The position numbers and the translations under genes were made by a program. DNA of 64,000 bases from Streptomyces asoensis (GTDB lineage: Bacteria > Actinomycetota > Actinomycetes > Streptomycetales > Streptomycetaceae), in NCBI RefSeq assembly GCF_016860545.1, contig NZ_BNEB01000003.1:1116001-1180000 (forward strand), written 5' to 3'. The notes below the pieces were generated by a model. The model was not told the DNA's origin. It did no database searches and saw only the letters and a program-made list of their open reading frames with translations. This document shows, piece after piece, positions 58,680 to 64,000 of this stretch. Position 1 is the stretch's first letter. Each line of letters starts with the position of its first letter.

Positions 58680-61025
58680 TCACTCGTTGGTGAACTCCTC
58701 GACCACGGTCGCCCCGAGCTCGCGCACGATGAGTTCGTAGCCGGAGAGGGCCGATTCGTTGAGGTCGGGGTCGTCGTCCTCCGGGATGTCGTCCTCGGGG
58801 GCCACGGGCTCCGGAGCGGCCGGACGCGGCGGCGCCGGCTCGGGGGCCCGGTGGGCGGGCGCGGGTGCCGAGGGCGAGGCCTGCTGGGCGGGGGCACCGG
58901 GCGCGGCCTGCGTCCGGGGCGCTCCCGCGCCGGGAGGACCCGCCGGGCCGCCGCCGAAGCCACCGGGCGCACCGCCCCCGCCGGCTCCGCCGCCACCGCC
59001 GCCGAAACCGGCGGAGGGCGGGGGCGCCGAGCCGCCGGACGGGTCGACGACCGCGTCGATCTTCCACTGGACGCTGAACTGCTCGGCCAGGGCCTGCCGC
59101 AGCACGTCCTCGCTGCCGCTGCTCGCGAAGTTGTCGCGGGCCCCGGCGTTGACGAAGCCGAGCTGGAGCGTCGTGCCGTCGAAGCCCGCCACGTGCGCGT
59201 TCTGGCTGAGCAGGATCCAGGTGAAGCGGCGGCGGTTCTTCACGGCCTCCAGGATGTTCGGCCAGAGCATCCGGGGGTCGAGCCCGCCGCTGGGAGGCGC
59301 GTACGCCCCGGCGGCGGGGGCGGGCGCGGGGGCGGCCGCCGGGGCCGGAGCGGGGGCCGCGGGACCGGCCGCGGAGGCGGCGGGGGGCGCGGGCGGCCGT
59401 CCGCCGCCGCCCGCGGGCGTGGCCGTGGGCCAGCCGCCGGGTCGGCGTCCGCTGCCCGCGGCGGTGGCGGTGGGCCAGGCGCCGGGGGCCGCCGGGGCGG
59501 GATCCTGGGGGGCCGCGGCGGGAGCGTGCTCCACCTGCGGGGCGGCGGCCTGCGCCGCGGCGGGCGCGGGAGCGGGAGCGGGCGCAGGTGTGGACACGGG
59601 GGCGGCCGGTGGTTGGACGGGGACCGGCGCGGGCGCCTGAGCGGAACCCTGGCCCGCGGGGCCGGGCCCCTGCCCGGCTCCCGGTCCGGCCGCTCCCGGA
59701 CCGCGGACCGCGGCGCGGGCGGCGGCGGCCCCGCCACCGGGCGGGACGGGCGGTCCCGCGGGCACGTCGGCGCCGCCGTGCGCCTCGGGCCCGGGCACGT
59801 AGCCCGCCGCCGGCATCGCGGGCGCGCCCTGCGCCGCGTGATGGACGCCGCCGCCCGCCTGGACGTTCACACCGCGCTCGATGCGGTCGAGGCGGGCCAT
59901 CACGGAGCGTTCGTCGCCATAGGCGGCGGGCAGCATCACGCGCGCGCAGATCAGCTCGAGCTGGAGACGGGGCGAGGTGGCGCCGCGCATCTCGGTGAGG
60001 CCCTCGTTGACGAGGTCGGCGGCGCGGCTCAGCTCCGCGGCGCCGAAGACCCCGGCCTGGGCCTGCATGCGCTCGATCACGTCGGCCGGGGCGTCGATGA
60101 GTCCCTTCTCGGCCGCGTCGGGGACGGCGGCGAGGATGACGAGGTCGCGCAGCCGCTCCAGCAGGTCGGCGACGAAGCGGCGCGGGTCGTTGCCCCCCTC
60201 GATGATCCGGTCGACGACCTCGAAGGCGGCGGCGCCGTCACCGGTGGCGAAGGCCTCGACGACGGAGTCGAGCAGCGAGCTGTCCGTGTACCCGAGCAGG
60301 GAGGTGGCCATGGCGTACGTCACACCCGCCTCGGTCGCCCCGGCGAGCAGCTGGTCCATGACCGACATGGAGTCACGCACGGATCCCGCGCCCGAGCGCA
60401 CGACGAGCGGCAGCACGCCCTCCTCGACGGGGATGGCCTCCCGGCCGCACACCTCGCCGAGGTACTCCCGCAGCGTCCCCGGCGGGACGAGCCGGAACGG
60501 GTAGTGGTGGGTCCGTGAGCGGATGGTCCCGATGACCTTCTCCGGCTCGGTCGTGGCGAAGATGAACTTCAGGTGCTCCGGCGGCTCCTCGACGACCTTG
60601 AGGAGCGCGTTGAAACCGGCCGACGTGACCATGTGGGCCTCGTCGATGATGTAGATCTTGTAACGGCTGCGGGCGGGTCCGAAGAACGCCTTCTCCCGCA
60701 GGTCACGGGCGTCGTCCACGCCTCCGTGCGAAGCGGCGTCGATCTCGATGACGTCGATCGAGCCCGGGCCGTTCCTCGCCAGGTCCTTGCAGGACTCGCA
60801 CTCCCCGCACGGGGTCGGCGTGGGCCCCTGCTCGCAGTTCAGGCACCTGGCCAGGATCCGCGCGCTGGTGGTCTTCCCGCATCCGCGCGGCCCGCTGAAC
60901 AGGTACGCGTGATTGACCCGGTTGTTCCGCAGCGCCTGCGACAGCGGGGCGGTGACATGCTCCTGCCCGATGACCTCGGCGAACGACTCCGGGCGATAGC
61001 GGCGGTACAGCGCGAGAGACGACAC
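58680..61025 (-). CDS. dnaX: DNA polymerase III subunits gamma and tau
   Basis: A 781-residue clamp-loader ATPase. LALYRRYRPESFAEVIGQEH begins the AAA+ domain; Walker A is FSGPRGCGKTTSAR near residue 47; the zinc module is CLNCEQ...CGECESC; Walker B is IYIIDEAHM; SRC-like TTEPEKVIGTIRSRT follows. Residues ~385-560 are a Pro/Ala/Gly linker. The tau-like C-terminus has ILEAVKNRRRFTWILLSQNA and ends acidic (EDDIPEDDDPDLNE). The GTG at 61025 has TATAAC 9 nt upstream and no ribosome site; longer in-frame starts overlap that promoter. Confidence 0.95.
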   Translation of the reverse strand: MSSLALYRRYRPESFAEVIGQEHVTAPLSQALRNNRVNHAYLFSGPRGCGKTTSARILARCLNCEQGPTPTPCGECESCKDLARNGPGSIDVIEIDAASHGGVDDARDLREKAFFGPARSRYKIYIIDEAHMVTSAGFNALLKVVEEPPEHLKFIFATTEPEKVIGTIRSRTHHYPFRLVPPGTLREYLGEVCGREAIPVEEGVLPLVVRSGAGSVRDSMSVMDQLLAGATEAGVTYAMATSLLGYTDSSLLDSVVEAFATGDGAAAFEVVDRIIEGGNDPRRFVADLLERLRDLVILAAVPDAAEKGLIDAPADVIERMQAQAGVFGAAELSRAADLVNEGLTEMRGATSPRLQLELICARVMLPAAYGDERSVMARLDRIERGVNVQAGGGVHHAAQGAPAMPAAGYVPGPEAHGGADVPAGPPVPPGGGAAAARAAVRGPGAAGPGAGQGPGPAGQGSAQAPAPVPVQPPAAPVSTPAPAPAPAPAAAQAAAPQVEHAPAAAPQDPAPAAPGAWPTATAAGSGRRPGGWPTATPAGGGGRPPAPPAASAAGPAAPAPAPAAAPAPAPAAGAYAPPSGGLDPRMLWPNILEAVKNRRRFTWILLSQNAHVAGFDGTTLQLGFVNAGARDNFASSGSEDVLRQALAEQFSVQWKIDAVVDPSGGSAPPPSAGFGGGGGGAGGGGAPGGFGGGPAGPPGAGAPRTQAAPGAPAQQASPSAPAPAHRAPEPAPPRPAAPEPVAPEDDIPEDDDPDLNESALSGYELIVRELGATVVEEFTNE

Positions 61026-61097
61026 GCATACGAGGTTATAGGCGCCCACCGACATCGGGCCCCGCGCACGGGAGGGGGCCGCGTCCGGCCCGGGAAC

Positions 61098-61192
61098 GCA
61101 AGCGCCCCCCACGCACCCGCCAGAGCCGACCTACCCTTGCTGCCTTCCGGCCCTGGGGGAGTTCAGTCAGATAGCGCCGCGTGAGGGGCTGC
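61098..61192 (-). ncRNA. ffs: Signal recognition particle RNA (4.5S type)
   Basis: On the minus strand the apical SRP motif reads GGGCCGGAAGGCAGCAAGGG, with the GGAA tetraloop and internal loops that bind Ffh. The ends GCAGCCCC and GGGGCGCTTGC close a long hairpin of about 95 nt. It sits between dnaX and tRNA-Ser, its usual place in Streptomyces. The exact ends are estimated from pairing. Confidence 0.9.
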
Positions 61193-61264
61193 GCACAGGC
61201 TACAGGATCTGAGCGGGGGGAACGAGTTCGCGAGCACTCCTCAACGTCTTGTATTGTTTGCCGC

Positions 61265-61349
61265 GGAGGATTCGCCTAGTGGCCTAGGGCGCACGCTTGG
61301 AAAGCGTGTTGGGGGCAACCCCTCACGAGTTCGAATCTCGTATCCTCCG
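61265..61349 (+). tRNA. tRNA-Ser (GGA)
   Basis: An 85-nt class II tRNA: acceptor GGAGGAT/ATCCTCC, anticodon loop TTGGAAA (GGA), long variable arm, T-arm ACGAGTTCGAATCTCGT. The next three bases are CCA, so the 3' end may be encoded. Confidence 0.95.
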
Positions 61350-61371
61350 CCAGTGCCTCACCGGGCACGAA

Positions 61372-61409
61372 GTCGAAGGGCCCCACCGTTCGCGGTGGGG
61401 CCCTTCGAC
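61372..61409 (+). terminator. Terminator of tRNA-Ser
   Basis: A perfect 17-bp stem (arms 61372-61388 and 61393-61409) with a UUCG loop and an outer CCGGGCA/TGCCCGG pairing. The rest of the gap to 61605 shows nothing else. Confidence 0.85.
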
Positions 61410-61605
61410 GTTGCCCGGCCCGGTCGTCCGGCCCCGACATAACGATTGATGCGGGGGCCCGGACGGCCCGCCGACCGAACGGCCAGGTCAGCGGCGTACG
61501 GGGGCGCGTTTCGGCCGTCGTGGCGGATCACCTGCGGGGCATCTGTGACGAACAGCCGGGCAGAGGGCGGCCACGAGCGGTACATCCAGGCCCATACTGG
61601 AGGCA

Positions 61606-61827
61606 ATGACAAAGCCAACTGCACCGAAGCGGTACCTGCCTACCAGCCCCTTCAAGGCTCCGGCCGCGCCCGCGCCGAAGCACTTCGCGGTGGGTGACCA
61701 GGTCACGCACGACATGTACGGTCTCGGCCGGGTGATCGGCATCGAGGACGGAATCGCCGCGCTCGTGGACTTCGGCTCGGCGCAAATGCGGATCTTGAGT
61801 CCCTACTCCAAGATGAGCAAGCTGTAG
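61606..61827 (+). CDS. Small SH3/tudor-like protein (CarD/UvrD-C-type barrel)
   Basis: A 73-residue protein. After a basic Pro-rich N-terminus (MTKPTAPKRYLPTSPFKAP) comes FAVGDQVTHDMYGLGRVIGI, then DGIAALVDFGSAQMRILS. This is the 'GDxVxHxxxGxGxV' beta-barrel pattern shared by CarD-type RNA-polymerase-binding domains and UvrD/PcrA tails. The function is not known; RNA-polymerase or DNA-repair binding is a guess. ATG with GGAGG only 2-3 nt upstream, so the start may also be leaderless behind CATACT. Confidence 0.72.
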   Translation: MTKPTAPKRYLPTSPFKAPAAPAPKHFAVGDQVTHDMYGLGRVIGIEDGIAALVDFGSAQMRILSPYSKMSKL

Positions 61828-61872
61828 GACCGCTGTGCCCGGTCACGGCACACCAGGGCCCCTCGCGGCCCT

Positions 61873-62076
61873 GTGACGAATGGGAGACCTCTCATCGACC
61901 CGACTTCGCTGTTCTCCGCCCCGGAAGGGGCGAAGCACCACGCCGGCGCGGCATCGCCGCCTCCCGCGACGAACCCCTTCCAGGCCCCCGACTTCGGGGA
62001 GGACGACACCTTCCCGGCCGAGGACGCGCAGGTGTCCCTTCCCGGCCTGGGCACGGCTCGGCGCAGGGCGAGCTAG
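61873..62076 (+). CDS. Small hypothetical protein
   Basis: A 67-residue ORF from GTG at 61873 to TAG. It reads TNGRPLIDPTSLFSAPEGAK and later NPFQAPDFGEDDTFPAEDAQ. From about the tenth codon on, third positions are strongly GC, as in real genes here. The first codons (AAT, AGA, CCT) are not, and no ribosome site is seen, so the start is uncertain. A stop at 61825 blocks any longer frame. A strong terminator follows at 62113. Function unknown. Confidence 0.5.
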   Translation: MTNGRPLIDPTSLFSAPEGAKHHAGAASPPPATNPFQAPDFGEDDTFPAEDAQVSLPGLGTARRRAS

Positions 62077-62112
62077 CCCCGGCCGGCGACGGTGGTGTCG
62101 CGAACGGCCGCC

Positions 62113-62150
62113 GGAAAGGCCGCCGACGTCGACACGTCGGCGGCCTTTCC
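62113..62150. terminator. Bidirectional terminator
   Basis: A perfect 17-bp stem, GGAAAGGCCGCCGACGT with ACGTCGGCGGCCTTTCC, and a CGAC loop, between convergent genes. Confidence 0.85.
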
Positions 62151-62161
62151 CGTCCCGCGGG

Positions 62162-63439
62162 TCAGCCGGTGCCCCGGGCGAGCACGGTCAGTTCGTCGAG
62201 GAACGCCTCCGCCAGCAGGACGGCGTCCTGACTGCCCGAGTTGGTGGCGACGCTCAGCGTGTGGCCCGGTGAGCAGCCGCCCAGCGCGAAGGTGACCGTG
62301 TCGGTCGGGGGCACCATCGGGACGATGGTGAGGTGCCGCAGGGTCCGTCCGGCCAGCGTCCGGCCCCGCTCGCGCAGATGGACGTAGGAGCAGGCCGCCG
62401 GCGCGTACGCGGGGGCGAAGATCTTTCCGCCGGCCAGTGCCAGGGTCGCCCCGGGAACCGCCCCGAGCGTGCCCTCGACCAGCCGCTCCGAGGCCCGCCG
62501 GGGCCGGGTGACGGTGGTCAGCAGTCCGGTGCACGCGGCCAGCCGGGCCGTCGGGTCGGCCAGCGCCACCGGCGCGGGGACCCGGACGTTGGCGAACGCG
62601 TTGCCCAGGAACTCACCGCAGTCGTCCGGCCGTTCGTCGACCGGCACCGACAGCCACACCTGTCCGGACCCCGCGGACGGCGAGGCCGACAGACAGGAGC
62701 GCAGGACCCCCGACACGGTGGCGAGGAACACCTCGTTGGTGCTCGCGGGCCGCGCGGAGCCCGCTTCTCCCACCCGCACGGCCTCGCGCGCGGCCTTCAG
62801 CACATCGGCCCGCAGCCGGACGACGGTGTACGCGGGCTCCCGGGCACCCCGGTGCGGCAGGGGCACCGCGCGGCCCGCCGTCAGCAGGCCCGGCGCGCCC
62901 CCCGCCGCCGGGCCGGGGCGCGCGGTCCGGCGGCGCGGCCCCGGCACGGCCTGCGAGGAGGGGCCGTCCAGCGGCAGGCCGTCGTCGAGGAGCGCGCGCA
63001 GCAGCGTGGTCAGGGAACGGCCGTCGAGCAGGCTGTGATGCATCCGGAACAGCAGGGAGAACTCGCCTTCCGTGCTGCCGGGCAGCAGGTGCAGGCTCCA
63101 CGGCGGCCGGCCGGCCGGGAACGGGGTGTGGAACCACCGGCCGACCGCCTCGCGCAGGGTGTCGTCCGCGCCGCCGACCTGCTCGGCCGGGCTGTGGCCG
63201 TCCCGCCGCGCCCAGCGGTGCCGGCCGGTCCACCAGGCGGGGCCCGTCCGGCCGACGCCGGGGGCCACCAGGGTCTGGGTGAGCCGGGGCAGCGCCTTCC
63301 AGCGCTCCTCCACCAGGGCCCGCAGCTCGTCCAGCGAGGGCGGGGCGCCCTCGAAGTCCAGGGCGATCCCGGCGTTGGGCGGGCCGAACGGCCAGCGGGC
63401 CATCCCCTCTTCCATCAAGGGCAGATGCGATCCGGGCAT
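62162..63439 (-). CDS. WS/DGAT-like acyltransferase (condensation-type fold)
   Basis: A 425-residue protein of the wax ester synthase/diacylglycerol acyltransferase group. The catalytic motif HHSLLDG is near residue 134. LPRLTQTLVAPG near the start, PASTNEVFLATVSGVLRSCL, LSVPVDERPDDCGEFLGNAF and VALADPTARLAAC follow the family plan. ATG at 63439. Such enzymes move acyl groups from acyl-CoA to alcohols or diacylglycerol; a condensation-domain-like role in specialised metabolism is also possible, given the glycosyltransferase next door. Confidence 0.8.
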   Translation of the reverse strand: MPGSHLPLMEEGMARWPFGPPNAGIALDFEGAPPSLDELRALVEERWKALPRLTQTLVAPGVGRTGPAWWTGRHRWARRDGHSPAEQVGGADDTLREAVGRWFHTPFPAGRPPWSLHLLPGSTEGEFSLLFRMHHSLLDGRSLTTLLRALLDDGLPLDGPSSQAVPGPRRRTARPGPAAGGAPGLLTAGRAVPLPHRGAREPAYTVVRLRADVLKAAREAVRVGEAGSARPASTNEVFLATVSGVLRSCLSASPSAGSGQVWLSVPVDERPDDCGEFLGNAFANVRVPAPVALADPTARLAACTGLLTTVTRPRRASERLVEGTLGAVPGATLALAGGKIFAPAYAPAACSYVHLRERGRTLAGRTLRHLTIVPMVPPTDTVTFALGGCSPGHTLSVATNSGSQDAVLLAEAFLDELTVLARGTG

Positions 63440-63807
63440 GAGACTGCTCCTGTCATGGGCCGTCCCCGTCGTGGGCCGGTCCTGTCGTGGGCCGGCTGCT
63501 GGGGGACGACGTCCTGTACCCCCAACGGCCGATCGGACCGGCGGTCACGTCCGCCGCGTCACCGACCTCCCACCGGGTCGCCGACCTCCCGCCGGGCCTC
63601 ACCCCGACAGGTGTCCGGGCGTGCCCCGTCAGGGGTGGACCACTGTCAACGCGTGGCCGCGCGGGCTCCCTGATGGGGTGACACTGCCGCAGGTTTGCGG
63701 TCACGAGCGGTGTAGTTGCGCCTTTAATCGGGACTTCGCGTCCGCCGTTGGGGCGCCCGTCCTGTCGTTCCCCGCCCCGGCTCCGTGCCGGACAGGAGTT
63801 GCGTGCC
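63440..63807. other. 368-bp divergent intergenic region
   Basis: No gene is supported. It contains three near-copies of TCGTGGGCCGGTCC (about 63451-63500), two of CCGACCTCCCRCCGGG (about 63567-63600) and a GTGAC/GTCAC plus CCGCA/TGCGG inverted repeat (63677-63704). The AT-richer part around 63715-63735 probably holds the glycosyltransferase promoter. Confidence 0.45.
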
Positions 63808-64000
63808 GTGCCTGGTACCCATCCGCATCCCGCGCCCGTCGCCGCGCCCGCCCGTGAGCCGTTCCCCGCGCACGTCGCCGTGTTCAACGTTCCGATGCAC
63901 GGGCACGTCAATCCGACTCTGGGCGTCGTCGAGGAGCTCGTACGGCGGGGGCACCGGGTCAGTTACGCCGTCACCGAGGACTTCGTGCACCAGGTGAAGG
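63808..64000 (+). CDS. GT1-family (macrolide-type) glycosyltransferase, 3' truncated by window
   Basis: Only the first 64 codons are present. After a Pro/Ala-rich lead (VPGTHPHPAPVAAPAREPFP) come HVAVFNVPMHGHVNPTLGVV and EELVRRGHRVSYAVTEDF. This is the N-terminal Rossmann start of MGT/UGT glycosyltransferases, with the acceptor-side His in PMHGHVNP. Such enzymes transfer sugars to macrolides or other small molecules. GTG start with AGGAG 9 nt upstream. Divergent from the WS/DGAT-like gene. Confidence 0.82.
   Translation, partial: MPGTHPHPAPVAAPAREPFPAHVAVFNVPMHGHVNPTLGVVEELVRRGHRVSYAVTEDFVHQVK

Overview
The window is high-GC actinobacterial chromosome and almost certainly Streptomyces. Signs of this are the extreme GC at third codon positions, many GTG starts, UUCG-capped terminators, bldC, a SARP-type regulator, valine dehydrogenase, an Lsr2 paralogue and mycothiol-type enzymes. 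The order hrpA - bldC - vdh - purMF - purSQL - lsrL - purC - purD - dnaX matches, from memory, the core-chromosome block around SCO4067-SCO4115 of S. coelicolor. No insertion sequence, prophage or CRISPR array is visible.

Layout. 1-8132: the end of an NPCBM-domain protein, a large SARP/NB-ARC/TPR regulator, an asparagine-synthase-like protein and a divergent NsdA-like regulator that carries a TTA codon. 8265-12430: L-2-hydroxyglutarate oxidase, tRNA methyltransferase TrmB and a PrsW-family membrane protease whose repeat tail decays past its stop codon. 12431-15184: an aldo/keto reductase, an M23 cell-wall peptidase behind a c-di-AMP (ydaO) riboswitch, and initiator tRNA. 15247-19745: a MarR-controlled pair (a reductase-deaminase with RibD domains in reverse order, and GTP cyclohydrolase II), then a DeoR-controlled operon (DUF4406, Nudix). 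19836-30241: tRNA-Lys, an amino-acid permease, a secreted FG-GAP protein, a DEAD-box RNA helicase with an Arg/Asp/Gly repeat tail, a lipoprotein, a small zincin and a membrane metallophosphoesterase. 30322-35231: tRNA-Glu, tRNA-Asp and tRNA-Phe with a perfect parS site between them, HrpA helicase, a second tRNA-Asp and a DUF6274 protein. 35429-39292: bldC with its regulatory DNA, a protein of unknown function, valine dehydrogenase and DUF3073. 39395-58513: purine genes purM, purF, purL, purQ, purS, purC and purD, all on the minus strand, interleaved with lsrL, three tRNA-Gly genes and an ABC transporter/two-component operon. 58680-64000: dnaX, SRP RNA, tRNA-Ser, two small proteins, a WS/DGAT-like acyltransferase and the start of a GT1 glycosyltransferase.

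How they work together. Seven of the genes for IMP synthesis lie here; PurS, PurQ and PurL are translationally coupled and form the FGAM synthetase complex. BldC, the SARP regulator, the NsdA-like regulator and LsrL tie the region to development and specialised metabolism. The M23 peptidase under c-di-AMP control links to cell-wall remodelling.

The most striking observation is the tRNA-Gly(UCC) at 47918-47989. Its elbow (D-loop A18, T-loop U54-G55-C56) departs from the canonical sequence in the way known for the staphylococcal tRNA-Gly species reserved for peptidoglycan bridges. This suggests a dedicated cell-wall glycyl-tRNA for the Gly bridge of Streptomyces peptidoglycan. No database or program was used; all calls come from reading the sequence and translations.
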